Source of the DNA: Nonomuraea africana
GTDB lineage: Bacteria > Actinomycetota > Actinomycetes > Streptosporangiales > Streptosporangiaceae
Length of the DNA: 64,000 nucleotides
Direction of reading: 5' to 3'
Assembly (NCBI RefSeq): GCF_014873535.1
Contig: NZ_JADBEF010000001.1
Location: 4,216,001-4,280,000 of the forward strand
Shown here: positions 8,042-16,805 of the stretch, piece by piece
Layout: each line of letters starts with the position of its first letter
Numbering within the stretch: position 1 is the stretch's first letter
The notes under the pieces: model-generated
The model's database searches: none
Seen by the model: the letters and a program-made list of their open reading frames with translations, nothing else
What the model was told of the DNA's origin: nothing
Program-made: the position numbers and the translations under genes

Positions 8042-9066
8042 TGCCGCTGAAGTCCTTCCGTGACCGCAACAAGATCGTCGTGGGGCTCGTCTCCCTCGGC
8101 GTCCTCGGCTCGCTGCTGGTGGGCACCTTCCTGGTCGGCACGCTCGGACTGTTCGAGGGCGGCTACTACATGTCGGGGATCTTCGTCGACTCCGGCGGCC
8201 TCAGGACCGGCAACGACGTGCGGGTGGCGGGCGTGCGCGTGGGCGAGGTGACCGAGGTGCGGCCCGACTACGCGAAGGGGCACGTGGTCGTCAGCTGGAA
8301 GGTCGAGAGCGACGTCCGGCTCGGCCGCCAGACCAGGGCCGACGTCACGCTCTCCAACCTGCTGGGCGGGCGCTACGTCAAGCTGACCGGGCCGGTGGCG
8401 GCGCCGTACATCGATCAGCTCCCCGAGGAGCAGCGGACGATCCCGGTCGAGCGCACCGGCACCCCCGTCCTGATCAACGACGCGCTCAAGGACGCGACGC
8501 GGCTGGTGAACAAGCTCGACACGAAGGCGGTCGACAAGCTGCTCACCGAGCTGGGGAAGGTGGACCTCAGCAAGCGGGGTCGCGTCACGCGGCTGCTGAA
8601 GAACATCGGCGACCTGTCGGACACGATCAGCAAGAGCGAGCCCGACCTGCAGAAACTGCTCGACAACGGCTCCAAGATCATGGATGTCCTGGAGAAGAAG
8701 GACAAGCAGATCGGGCGGCTCATCGACGCCATCGAGATCATGCTGGACGAGCTGCGAACGCGCCGCAACGAGCTGCGCACGCTCCTCGGCTCGGGCAGCG
8801 ACCTGGTCTCCAGCACCACCAGGCTCATCGTGGAGCACGAGAAGAGCCTGGTGGACACCCTCGACAACACCAGCGCGATCACCACGAAGCTGACGGGGAG
8901 CAGGGAGGAGTTCAACTCGGTGCTGGGGTGGGCGGGACCGACGTTCGCCGGGCTGGCCACGATGGGCGGCCAGGGGCCGTGGATCGAGGCCATCGCCACG
9001 GGCCTCGGGCCGATCAACCCCGAGGTGCTGGCCGCGATCGCGAAGGACAGGAAGAACGACCGATGA
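8041..9066 (+). CDS. mceC: MceC-type MlaD-domain protein
   Basis: 341 residues: membrane anchor at about 12-34, MlaD domain at about 38-120 (FVDSGGLRTGNDVRVAGVRVGEV, LSNLLGGRYVKL), then a long, highly charged helical tail. Unlike many MceC proteins it has no long proline-rich C-terminus. Both ends overlap neighbouring genes (TGATG with mceB, ATGA with mceD), so translation of the tube subunits is tightly coupled. Confidence 0.9.
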   Translation: MPLKSFRDRNKIVVGLVSLGVLGSLLVGTFLVGTLGLFEGGYYMSGIFVDSGGLRTGNDVRVAGVRVGEVTEVRPDYAKGHVVVSWKVESDVRLGRQTRADVTLSNLLGGRYVKLTGPVAAPYIDQLPEEQRTIPVERTGTPVLINDALKDATRLVNKLDTKAVDKLLTELGKVDLSKRGRVTRLLKNIGDLSDTISKSEPDLQKLLDNGSKIMDVLEKKDKQIGRLIDAIEIMLDELRTRRNELRTLLGSGSDLVSSTTRLIVEHEKSLVDTLDNTSAITTKLTGSREEFNSVLGWAGPTFAGLATMGGQGPWIEAIATGLGPINPEVLAAIAKDRKNDR

Positions 9067-10217
9067 CCCCTCCGCGCCCCGACGAACCCGAGACCCCCGG
9101 CACCCCGTCCCCCCGAAGGGCCCCGCCACCAGGAGACACGGCCGCACCCTCCGGCATCCCCTCCCCCCGGAAAGGAACGCGGGGCGGCGTGATGCGGCGG
9201 GGGCCGGCGGTACTGGTCGTGATCGCGATGCTCGCCGCCACCGGGGGGTGCTCACTGATCGGCCCCGCCCCCTACCATCTCACCGCGATCTTCACCAAGA
9301 CCCCCAGCCTCTACGAACAGGCCAAGATCAAGGTCATGGGCCTCGACGCCGGCACCGTCGAGAAGATCACCATCCAGGGCGACAAGGTCCGCGTCGACCT
9401 GGCCGTCTACCCGGAAATCCCGCTCCCCGCCGACGTCAAGGCCGTCGTCGCCCCGCAGAACACCCTCGGTGAGCGCAACGTCGTCCTCTACCCGCCCTGG
9501 AAACCCGGGCAGGCGAAGATCGCCCCCGGCGCCGTCATCCCGCTGGAGCGCACCGACCTGCCCGTCGAGATCGACGACGCCCTCGACGCCTTCACCAAGC
9601 TCACCGAGGCCCTCGACTCCGAGCAGCTCGGCGACGTGGCGGGCGACCTCGCCGACGGCGTGCGGGGCAGGGGCAAGACGATCAACAACGCGCTCGCCGA
9701 CACCGCCAGGCTCACCGACACGCTCGCCGCCCAGGACCAGCAGCTCATGGACCTGGCCAAGGGCCTCAACAGGCTCGCCACCAGCCTCAACAAGCGCGAA
9801 GGCCAGGTCACCAAGACGATCGACGCGTTCGCCGAGGCCAGCGCCACGCTGGCGGAGGAGCGGCAGCGGCTGCGCGGGTTCATCACCGGCATGGCCCAGT
9901 TCGTACGGCGCGGCGACGTGCTCATCGAGGCCTACCAGGAACGCCTCCCCCAGGGCGTCGCCACGCTGTCGGAGATGGTCCTCACCGTCCGCGCCAACAG
10001 CGAGCAGATGGCGCAGACCATCAAGGGCGCCGCCGACTTCGCCGATGTGATCATCGACGCCTGGGACAAGGACCAGCACGTCCTCAAGATCAGGGTGGTG
10101 CTGAACGCGATGACCCGCGCCTGGCTCGCCCCGCTGTTCGACTCGCTCAACCTGCCCAAGCTGAAATGCCTCGGCGGCGGCCTGAGCAACTGCCCCTACG
10201 AGCAAGGGAAGCGATGA
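9063..10217 (+). CDS. mceD: MceD-type MlaD-domain protein
   Basis: 384 residues from the ATG at 9063, which overlaps the mceC stop by four bases and has AGGAAG upstream. The first 43 residues are Pro/Arg rich and precede the membrane segment (VLVVIAMLAATGGC). An alternative ATG at 9192 would begin directly with a signal-like MRRGPAVLVV; the Cys in ATGGCS might be lipidated but the lipobox is imperfect. The MlaD domain follows (VMGLDAGTVEKI, APQNTLGERNVVLY), then a long helical region and a C-terminal cysteine pair (LKCLGGGLSNC). Confidence 0.85.
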   Translation: MTPPRPDEPETPGTPSPRRAPPPGDTAAPSGIPSPRKGTRGGVMRRGPAVLVVIAMLAATGGCSLIGPAPYHLTAIFTKTPSLYEQAKIKVMGLDAGTVEKITIQGDKVRVDLAVYPEIPLPADVKAVVAPQNTLGERNVVLYPPWKPGQAKIAPGAVIPLERTDLPVEIDDALDAFTKLTEALDSEQLGDVAGDLADGVRGRGKTINNALADTARLTDTLAAQDQQLMDLAKGLNRLATSLNKREGQVTKTIDAFAEASATLAEERQRLRGFITGMAQFVRRGDVLIEAYQERLPQGVATLSEMVLTVRANSEQMAQTIKGAADFADVIIDAWDKDQHVLKIRVVLNAMTRAWLAPLFDSLNLPKLKCLGGGLSNCPYEQGKR

Positions 10218-11242
10218 GAGTCTCACACGCCGCCCTCGCCCTGGTCCTCGCCACCTCGGGGTGCACCCTGCAGACGGTGGGCGCGACACAGGGCGAGCTG
10301 ACGCTGTCGGCGACCTTCTCCGACGTGCAGAGCCTCGTGGTCGGCCACAGCGTGCAGATCTCCGACGTGCGGGTGGGCAGCGTGACCGACGTGCGGCTGG
10401 AGGGCTACCAGGCCAAGGTGACGATGGCCATCGAGGAGGACAAGCGCGTCCCCGCGGGTACCAGCGCGACCGTGGCCAAGACCTCGATCCTGGGCGAGAA
10501 CTACGTCCTGCTCACCCCGCCCAAGGGCAAGGACCTGAGCACCGGCCCCTTCCTGCCGAACGGCGCGACGATCACCGACACCAGCGTCGAGCCCGACATC
10601 GAGCAGGTCACCGCGAAGGCGGGCCCGCTGATCGAGGCGCTCGGCGCCCAGGACGTGAACGCCATCCTCGAGGCCGCCTCCACCGCCTTCGCCGGCAAGG
10701 GCGGCGACGTCAACAAGCTGATCAGGCAGACCGCGCAGGTCACCGACAGCTACGCGGCCGCCAGAGCGGAGATCGCCGGCACCATCGACGGCCTGGCCAA
10801 GCTCGGCGACCAACTCGCCAAGGGCAGCAAGGACCTCGACGAACTGCCCGGCACGCTCGCCGCCGCGACCGACAGGGTGAAGCACGGCCGCAAGCACATC
10901 AAGAGGGCGATCGTCGCGCTGACCAAGCTGGCGAAGGAGGCGAATGTCACGATCTACCCCCGGCACGCGGCCCGGCTCCGTACGCTGCTGCGTGAGGTGG
11001 ACGCGATCAGCGCGTCGATGCTGCGCGGCAAGGACGACCTCAAGACGCTGGTGACCAGGATGCAGGCCTACATCGACCTCCCCCCGATCACGGTCAACGG
11101 CCAGGTGCTCATCTACATCTGGCTGAAGGGCCTGCTGCTGCCGGACAACAAGGGCGTCATCCCCAACAGGCCCAACGTCGACCCCGGCCCGCAGCCCAAC
11201 CGCAAGGACGACTTCCGCCTGCTGTGGGAGCCGCCGCGATGA
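10214..11242 (+). CDS. mceE: MceE-type MlaD-domain lipoprotein (LprK type)
   Basis: 342 residues. A short signal peptide ends in LVLATSGC with Cys17 as the likely lipidation site, matching the fact that the fifth Mce protein (LprK type) is usually a lipoprotein. The MlaD domain (about 35-115) has FSDVQSLVVGHSVQISDVRVG and TSILGENYVLL. A helical region follows. The C-terminus has the conserved-looking NGQVLIYIWLKG stretch. It overlaps mceD by four bases (ATGA) and mceF by four. Confidence 0.9.
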   Translation: MRVSHAALALVLATSGCTLQTVGATQGELTLSATFSDVQSLVVGHSVQISDVRVGSVTDVRLEGYQAKVTMAIEEDKRVPAGTSATVAKTSILGENYVLLTPPKGKDLSTGPFLPNGATITDTSVEPDIEQVTAKAGPLIEALGAQDVNAILEAASTAFAGKGGDVNKLIRQTAQVTDSYAAARAEIAGTIDGLAKLGDQLAKGSKDLDELPGTLAAATDRVKHGRKHIKRAIVALTKLAKEANVTIYPRHAARLRTLLREVDAISASMLRGKDDLKTLVTRMQAYIDLPPITVNGQVLIYIWLKGLLLPDNKGVIPNRPNVDPGPQPNRKDDFRLLWEPPR

Positions 11243-12693
11243 GACCGCGCATCTACCTCAACCTCGCCTTCTTCGCCCTGCTCGGCGTCGTGATGACGGT
11301 CTGGGCGTTCACCACGATCATCAAGCTCGACGTGATCACCCAGCCCTACCGGGTCTCCGCCGAGTTCGCCTCCTCCCCCGGCCTGGTGCGCGGCTTCGAC
11401 GTCGCCTACCTGGGCGTCCGCGTCGGCAGGATCGGCGACGTACGGCTCGCGCCTGGCAAGATCGTCGTCGGGCTCGACCTCGACAGGGAGGTCAGGCTGC
11501 CCAGAGCCAGCACGGCCGAGGTACGCCGCAAGTCGGCCATCGGCGAGCCGTACGTGGAGCTCTCCCCGCCCGCGACCGGGGTGGGCGGGCCCTCCCTCGC
11601 CCCCGGCGACGTGATCCCGCTGTCCAGGACCACGGTGCCGCTCGACTACAAGAAGCTGTTCGCCGGCGTCGGCAGGCTGCTCAACGCGGTGCCGCCCCAG
11701 GACGCCAAGACGATCACCCACGAGCTGGCGGTCGCGCTCGACGGCCGCGCGCCCTCGATCAGGGGCATCATCGACGACGCGCACGACCTGACCGACACCC
11801 TCGCCGACAACTCCAAGACCCTCGACGAGCTGGCGGTGCAGCTGACCCGGCTCACCGGCACGCTGGCCGGGCGCAGGGAGAAGCTGGCGGCGGGCATCAC
11901 CGACCTGGCCACGGTGACGGGCTCGCTACGCGAGTCGCGCAAGGAGCTCAACGCCTTCCTCGACCACGGGCCGGGGGTGTTCGGCCAGATCGACACCCTG
12001 ATCAGGACGGCACGGCCGGGACTGTCCTGCGCCCTGACGGCCGCGGGCCTGCCGCACAAGCCCGTCTTCTCCGCCGAGACGGAGCGGAACGTCAACCACA
12101 TGCTCAGCGTGGTGCCCACCGCGCTCAGCCTGGCCGACGACATTAGCGACAAGCGACCCGACGGCACGGTGTACGGCAGGACCACCTTCGTCTTCAGCAT
12201 CCCAGGCGGTCCGCAGCCGGCCGAGGAGTACGCGGGTCCGATCGGGCCGCCGAAGATGGCGCCGCTGCTGGAGTGCCCGAAGCACGCCCCTGTCACCACG
12301 GTCGACTTCACGGCCGACAAGGGCCCGCACCCCGCCGACGCGACCTCGCCCGCCGACCGCGAAGACCCCGGGCATCCGGCCGACCCAGGGGCCACGTCCG
12401 ACCGGGACAAGACGGCCGAGCCAGAAGACACGTCCGACCGGAAGAAGACGGCCGGCCCGAAGGACGCGACCGGATCCGAGGACACAGCCGATGCGGACGG
12501 CTCGTCTTCGGGTGAGGCCGCGCGGACCGGCACGCCGGAGGACGACCCCGCCACGTCGTCGGCGTCGTCCGCGAGCACGCCCCAAGACCTCACGCCGCTC
12601 ATCATCGCCATCGTCCTGGCCGTCGTCGTCAGCGGCGGCGTGCTGGGCTGGATCGCGGTGGGACGGTCCGCTCGCCGCCGTGGAACGGAGTAA
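11239..12693 (+). CDS. mceF: MceF-type MlaD-domain protein with C-terminal membrane anchor
   Basis: 484 residues. N-terminal membrane segment (about 8-30), MlaD domain (about 35-120; EFASSPGLVRGFDVAYLGVRVG) and helical region as in the other Mce subunits. The end is unusual: from about 350 there is a low-complexity Asp/Ala/Pro/Thr-rich linker with repeated DTSDRKKTAG-like units, then a second hydrophobic segment (LIIAIVLAVVVSGGVLGWIAVG) and a basic tail RSARRRGTE. Both ends would thus sit at the cytoplasmic membrane, or the tail could lie in an outer layer. Start overlaps mceE by four bases. Confidence 0.88.
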   Translation: MRPRIYLNLAFFALLGVVMTVWAFTTIIKLDVITQPYRVSAEFASSPGLVRGFDVAYLGVRVGRIGDVRLAPGKIVVGLDLDREVRLPRASTAEVRRKSAIGEPYVELSPPATGVGGPSLAPGDVIPLSRTTVPLDYKKLFAGVGRLLNAVPPQDAKTITHELAVALDGRAPSIRGIIDDAHDLTDTLADNSKTLDELAVQLTRLTGTLAGRREKLAAGITDLATVTGSLRESRKELNAFLDHGPGVFGQIDTLIRTARPGLSCALTAAGLPHKPVFSAETERNVNHMLSVVPTALSLADDISDKRPDGTVYGRTTFVFSIPGGPQPAEEYAGPIGPPKMAPLLECPKHAPVTTVDFTADKGPHPADATSPADREDPGHPADPGATSDRDKTAEPEDTSDRKKTAGPKDATGSEDTADADGSSSGEAARTGTPEDDPATSSASSASTPQDLTPLIIAIVLAVVVSGGVLGWIAVGRSARRRGTE

Positions 12694-12696
12694 CGC

Positions 12697-13581
12697 ATGA
12701 CCACCAAGCAGGACCTCGCCGAGGACACGACCCTCGAAGCCGAACCACAGGCCGACGAGGCCGAAGCTCGGGGCGACGAGCAAACCGGAGCTCGGACCGA
12801 TGCGCAGACCGAAGCCGAGGCCGGGCCGACCGGCGAGCAACGGGCCGAGGCGGAGGCCGAGGAGCGGCCCGAGGAAGAGCAGCCCAAGGAAGAGCGGCCC
12901 AAGGAAGGGCGGGCGAAGAAAGAGCGGGCCAGGGTGACGGCCCAGGAGCGCGCCGAGGTGGAGGCCGAAGAACGGGCCGAGGAGCCCGGCGAGGAGCGGC
13001 GCGAGGGCGCGGGCCGTACCGGGACGTCGAAGGGGGCGCGCTGGCGCGGGGTGGCGCTGGGAGCGGTGCTGGCGCTGGTCCTGGCCGCCACCGGCGGGAC
13101 CGCCGTCCTGCAGTGGATGACCGCCGACCGCCTGCAGGGTCAGCTCACCCCGCTGGAGCACGACCGCCTGCTGCGACTCGAGGTCTCCGGAGCGGCCAGC
13201 GCCTTCGCCACCACCCTGCTCAGCTACGACTACAAGGACCTGCAGACCACCCGCGGCCAGGTCATCGCGATGACCGCGGGCAACTTCCTCGCCACCTACG
13301 ACGAGGCGTTCGGCGGCCCGATGGAACAGGTGATCATCAAGCTGGAGGCCGTCTCCAAGGCGACGGTCCGCGAGGTCTACCTGTCGGAGGTGGACGAGGT
13401 CAGTGCAAAAGCCCTGATCTCGGTCGACCAGCAGGTCACCAGCAAGGAGGCGGTGCGCAACGTCCTCGGCACCCACCTCAAGCTCACCATGATCAAGCAG
13501 AAGGGCGTCTGGAAGGTCAGCGACGTGACCGTGCTCGGCGCCGCCAAGGAGACCGAGACCAAGCTCGGCAAGGGCGACTAG
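12697..13581 (+). CDS. Mce-associated membrane protein
   Basis: 294 residues. The first 105 or so are an extremely charged Glu/Ala/Arg-rich stretch (runs such as EAEAEERPEEEQPKEERPK), probably a long helix or disordered region in the cytoplasm. One membrane segment follows (about 112-135), then an external domain resembling Mce-associated proteins (LLSYDYKDLQTTRGQVIAMT and a C-terminal VWKVSDVTVLG strand), related to the NTF2-like fold. In mycobacteria such proteins follow mce operons and support transporter stability. It starts four bases after mceF and its stop overlaps, head to head, the stop of the L,D-transpeptidase. Confidence 0.85.
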   Translation: MTTKQDLAEDTTLEAEPQADEAEARGDEQTGARTDAQTEAEAGPTGEQRAEAEAEERPEEEQPKEERPKEGRAKKERARVTAQERAEVEAEERAEEPGEERREGAGRTGTSKGARWRGVALGAVLALVLAATGGTAVLQWMTADRLQGQLTPLEHDRLLRLEVSGAASAFATTLLSYDYKDLQTTRGQVIAMTAGNFLATYDEAFGGPMEQVIIKLEAVSKATVREVYLSEVDEVSAKALISVDQQVTSKEAVRNVLGTHLKLTMIKQKGVWKVSDVTVLGAAKETETKLGKGD

Positions 13582-14231
13582 AACACCACGATCCGGCCGC
13601 CGACCGGCAGCCGCCGGTCGCGCCACAGGTGGTCCATGGCCGCGTTGGCCACCCTGACGCAGCCGTGGGAGGCGGGGTAGGGCGGGATCGACGGCGATCC
13701 GTGGACGGCGATGCCGCCGACGAAGTACTTGGGCCGGTAGAGGGAGCCGAGCTCGGCCCGTCGGATCCCGTCGATCTGCCTGGTGACCCTGAACGTCCCC
13801 CGCGGGGTGGGCGTGCCGTAGGAGCCGGTGGAGGCGTTGACCACCAGCCGCACCTGCCCGTTCTGGGTGACCATGAGCAGCTGGCGCCTGAGGTCGACCT
13901 GCACCTGACGTCCGGGCAGCCGCAGCGGTCTGGGCAGGGTGCCCCTGCGCGCAGCCTGCCTGGTCCTGCGGTCGTAGACGCCGGTCCGCTCGATGCCCGC
14001 CGCCTTCTGCAGCGCGTGGACGGCCTGGACCGTCAGCGGGCCGTAGGTCCCTCCGCGCGCCCCCACGAAGTAGCCCAGCTCGTGCAGCCTGTCCTGCATC
14101 TGCCGTACCCCTGCGCCCGAGTCGCCCGCCTTCAGCTCGGCGAGCGCGGGCCCCGCCCAGAGCACCACCAGGGCCGCGGCGAGCGGCATCGCCTTCCCCA
14201 AGACACTCATGATCCGCCCATGCCCGGACAA
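13578..14231 (-). CDS. Secreted L,D-transpeptidase with peptidoglycan-binding domain
   Basis: 217 residues. A signal peptide (about residues 8-31, ending ALA) is followed by a PG_binding_1 domain (about 35-92, GDSGAGVRQMQDRLHELGY) and a YkuD catalytic domain (about 105-217). The active site reads HGSPSIPPYPASHGCVRV, with the SHGC nucleophile cysteine. It should form 3-3 peptidoglycan cross-links outside the membrane. TTG start at 14231 is 12 bases from AGGAGAGG; an ATG at 14210 is an alternative. The leader contains ACGTTTCTCATT, shared with the spo0M leader at 62.3 kb. It is convergent with the mce operon and divergent from the phosphopantetheinyl transferase. Confidence 0.9.
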   Translation of the reverse strand: MSGHGRIMSVLGKAMPLAAALVVLWAGPALAELKAGDSGAGVRQMQDRLHELGYFVGARGGTYGPLTVQAVHALQKAAGIERTGVYDRRTRQAARRGTLPRPLRLPGRQVQVDLRRQLLMVTQNGQVRLVVNASTGSYGTPTPRGTFRVTRQIDGIRRAELGSLYRPKYFVGGIAVHGSPSIPPYPASHGCVRVANAAMDHLWRDRRLPVGGRIVVF

Positions 14232-14268
14232 GTTCGATGATGACCTCTCCTAATGAGAAACGTACGTA

Positions 14269-14925
14269 ATGAACCGCTTGATCTACTCTGGGCACATGCA
14301 TGATCCAGTGGCGATGGGCGGCACGGCCGGCGAGGTCCCCGGCTCACCGGCGTGGCTGACGGACGTCGAGCGGGAGCGGGCCGCCAGGTTCGTCCGCGAC
14401 GCCGACCGTGTGGCGTTCGTCGCCGCCCACCTCCTCGTACGGCACTGCGCCGCCGCCTTCCTCGGCCTGCCCCCCGAGAAGGTCACCCTGCTGCAGCACT
14501 GCGACGTGCACGGCCCCGGGCACGGCAGGCCGTACCTGGAGCAGGCGCCCGACCTCGGCGTCAGCCTCAGCCACACCCGCGGCTATGTCTGCGCGGCCGT
14601 CGGCCGCGGCAGGGTCGGCGTGGACGCCGAGCGGGTCCCCGCGGGCCCGCTGGACGGCGGGCTGGCCGCTCAGGCGCTGACCGCGCGCGAGCGGGCGCTG
14701 GTCACGGACAACGCGGGGCTGATCAGGCTGTGGGCGCGCAAGGAGGCGCTGGTCAAGCGGGGCGAGCTGACCCTCGACCGGCTGCGTGAGGTGGACCTCT
14801 CCGGGCTGGGCGACGGGCCCAGATTCGAGTGGCAGGGCCGTCATTTCCTGGAGTGGACGGCCCCCGACGACGTCCTTGTGACGATTGTCACCGACTGTCC
14901 GGCGACAAGGGTGACGGTAGGGTAG
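14269..14925 (+). CDS. Sfp-type 4'-phosphopantetheinyl transferase
   Basis: 218 residues. Transfers phosphopantetheine from CoA to carrier proteins of polyketide or peptide synthases and fatty-acid synthases. The magnesium/CoA motif VGVDAER is at about 116-122 and the second motif WARKEALVKRGE at about 154-165, both diagnostic. An early RHCAAAFLGLPPEKV stretch and VSLSHT precede them. ATG at 14269 or 14296. The gene stands alone, with no NRPS or PKS genes in the window, so it probably serves carrier proteins elsewhere. A small membrane-protein gene follows closely. Confidence 0.9.
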   Translation: MNRLIYSGHMHDPVAMGGTAGEVPGSPAWLTDVERERAARFVRDADRVAFVAAHLLVRHCAAAFLGLPPEKVTLLQHCDVHGPGHGRPYLEQAPDLGVSLSHTRGYVCAAVGRGRVGVDAERVPAGPLDGGLAAQALTARERALVTDNAGLIRLWARKEALVKRGELTLDRLREVDLSGLGDGPRFEWQGRHFLEWTAPDDVLVTIVTDCPATRVTVG

Positions 14926-14929
14926 AGGC

Positions 14930-15109
14930 GTGTTCTACAAGAAGCCGCTCGAGGAGCGCATCGCCGACCGTGTGGCCCAGCGCAAGCCCCTCGAGGAGGG
15001 CAAGCACTTCGAACACGGTCCCGCCAAGTTCGTCTTCGTCTTCCTGATCGTCAGCGTGGTGCTCATGCACGTCGTCGGCCTGGCGGTCGTCATGCACTTC
15101 TACGGCTAG
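14930..15109 (+). CDS. Small single-pass membrane protein
   Basis: 59 residues from a GTG at 14930, five bases after the transferase stop. A charged N-terminal half (FYKKPLEERIADRV, EEGKHFEHG) precedes one hydrophobic segment at about residues 36-57 (VFVFLIVSVVLMHVVGLAVV). GGTAGAGG could act as ribosome site. Function unknown; tight spacing suggests an operon with the transferase. It overlaps the 3' end of the decayed transporter on the other strand. Confidence 0.55.
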   Translation: MFYKKPLEERIADRVAQRKPLEEGKHFEHGPAKFVFVFLIVSVVLMHVVGLAVVMHFYG

Positions 15110-15480
15110 GTGTGCGGTCCACGAAAAGCTGGACGATTCCGGGGTAACGTGCGCGCAGCCGCCCGTCCACCTCGTCGCAGGCGATCTCCAGGCCCGCGGC
15201 GCTCGCCTCGTCCCTGAAATCGATCTTCGCGGCCCCCATGAGCCGCCCTGGCCCGAGCAGAGACCGAGCGCGGCGATCACCAGCCCGGCCAGCGCGGCCG
15301 AGTCCGCGAACAGCACCGCCTTCAGCGCGGTGTCGGACGTGCGCACGAGGTAGGCGCGCGGGCTGATCCCGTGCCGCCCCGGCCTCGGCCCGCACCTGCG
15401 ACCTCGCCTTGCGCCACGAGATCGCCTCGATGACGAACGAGAAGGCCGGCACGACGTAGGACACGGTGGTCGGACAGGTC
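15090..15480 (-). pseudogene. Decayed cation-diffusion-facilitator (CDF) transporter
   Basis: Three reading frames each hold a recognisable piece of a CDF-family metal exporter in the right order. The first has SFVIEAISWRKARSQVRAEA. The second has TSDTALKAVLFADSAALAGL and IAALGL (the membrane core normally continues here). The third has AAKIDFRDEASAAGLEIACD and GRLRARYPGIVQLFVD, the C-terminal cytosolic domain. The N-terminal membrane helices and about 60 residues between the last two pieces are missing, and two frame changes occur. From 15481 to 15685 I see no other gene. Confidence 0.7.
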
Positions 15481-15685
15481 CTCCCCTTGGGAGATCGTGT
15501 GGGGGGAGAGATCACTCTACGTGTCCGGCACCGCGAACCTCTCCGGGTTCGAGGCGCCTGACCAGGCACATGTCCCCCGGCACCCGGCCGATGACCGGCA
15601 AGGCGCCGCCGGCGCGCTTCCCCCGCCAAGCCCGCCTTGACTTCGACGAGGTCATCCGGGTCGCCCTGAGAGGTAAATTGAGATC

Positions 15686-16144
15686 ATGAGCACGCCTCGC
15701 TGGCTTACCACGACAGAGCAGCGCGCCTGGCGTGCCCACCTCGCCGTGCACAAGCTCCTGTCGCACCGCCTCGACCGGGAGTTGCAGGAGTTCGGCCTCT
15801 CCCTCAACGACTACGAGATCCTCGTGAACCTCTCGGAGAGCCCGGGCAAACGCATGAGGATGAGCGACCTGGCCGACGCGACGATCCAGTCGCGCAGCCG
15901 GCTGTCGCACCAGATCTCCCGCATGGAGGCCGCCGGGCTGGTGGCCAGGGAGGACTGCGCGGACGACCGGCGCGGCACGTTCGCCGTGCTGACCGACGAG
16001 GGCTGGGAGACGATGCAGCGCGTCGCCCCGCACCACGTGGCCAGCGTGCGCGACCACTTCGTGGACCTGTTGACCGACGACCAGCTCGAAGCGCTCGAGC
16101 GGGCGTACACCCCCATCCTTGAGCACCTCAAGAGCATCCGCTGA
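15686..16144 (+). CDS. MarR-family transcription regulator
   Basis: 152 residues with a winged helix-turn-helix typical of MarR. The recognition region reads RMRMSDLADATIQSRSRLSHQISRM (about 53-77), followed by the wing DCADDRRGTFAVLTDEG; flanking helices form the dimer. ATG at 15686 has no strong ribosome site and the transcript may be leaderless. The gene directly precedes lprG-P55, so it may control that lipid/drug export pair, but this is only positional evidence. Ligand unknown. Confidence 0.85.
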   Translation: MSTPRWLTTTEQRAWRAHLAVHKLLSHRLDRELQEFGLSLNDYEILVNLSESPGKRMRMSDLADATIQSRSRLSHQISRMEAAGLVAREDCADDRRGTFAVLTDEGWETMQRVAPHHVASVRDHFVDLLTDDQLEALERAYTPILEHLKSIR

Positions 16145-16160
16145 GCGCTACGATCCGGGA

Positions 16161-16805
16161 ATGCCGCGGAAACTTCTCCCCGTCGTCCTCGCGCTGGCGC
16201 TGACGGCCTGCTCCAGCCAGGAGGCCCTGCCGCAGGGGCCTGACCTGGTCACCAAGTCCGCCGAGGCGATGAAGGCGGTCACGAGCGCGTCGTTCGCCAT
16301 CACGACGGACGGCACGCCGAAGCTCCAGCTCAAGAAGGCCGACGGCAGGCTCACCGCCAAGGGTGACGCCGACGGGACCCTCCAGATCTCCGTCTTCGGC
16401 AGCCTCCAGGAGTTCAGCTTCGCCATGATCGGCGACACCGTCCACTTCAAGGGCGCGACAGGCGGCTTCCAGACGCTGCCCAAGCAGGCGCTCATGGCGG
16501 GGGTCGGCTACGACCCCTCGACGCTCCTGCACCCGGACAAGGGCATCTCGACCCTGCTCGGCGGGCTGGTCAAACCGGTCACCGAGGCCGCGGAGGACGG
16601 CTCCTACCGGGTCGCCGCCACCTTCCCCGGCAAGACGATGGGCTCGCTCATTCCGGGCGTCACCTCCGACATCAACGGCAAGCTCTGGGTCGACCAGGCC
16701 TCCAGCCGCCTCAACCGGATCAACCTCCCGCTGGAAGGCGGCTCGGTCACGGTGACGCTGACCGACTACGACGTGCCCGTCACCGTCACCCCGCCCGCCG
16801 GATGA
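16161..16805 (+). CDS. lprG: LprG/LppX-type lipoprotein
   Basis: 214 residues. Signal peptide with lipobox LALTAC and lipidated Cys17, then a LppX_LprAFG fold, a half-barrel that holds acyl chains (EAMKAVTSASFAITTDGTP at the start of the domain, TVTLTDYDVPVTV at the end). In mycobacteria LprG carries triacylated lipids, and its gene is paired with the P55 efflux pump; the same pairing with a 4-nt overlap is seen here. The ATG at 16161 was chosen because the signal peptide starts there. Confidence 0.88.
   Translation: MPRKLLPVVLALALTACSSQEALPQGPDLVTKSAEAMKAVTSASFAITTDGTPKLQLKKADGRLTAKGDADGTLQISVFGSLQEFSFAMIGDTVHFKGATGGFQTLPKQALMAGVGYDPSTLLHPDKGISTLLGGLVKPVTEAAEDGSYRVAATFPGKTMGSLIPGVTSDINGKLWVDQASSRLNRINLPLEGGSVTVTLTDYDVPVTVTPPAG

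Noticed and set aside
11926..14301. Long minus-strand open frame across mceF, the Mce-associated gene and the transpeptidase
   Set aside because: The mce genes on the plus strand and the YkuD protein in another minus frame have clear families; this frame has only low-complexity Leu/Gly/Arg sequence.
15530..15660. Possible small gene between the CDF remnant and the MarR gene
   Set aside because: Frames on both strands are short, without a ribosome site or any recognisable domain.
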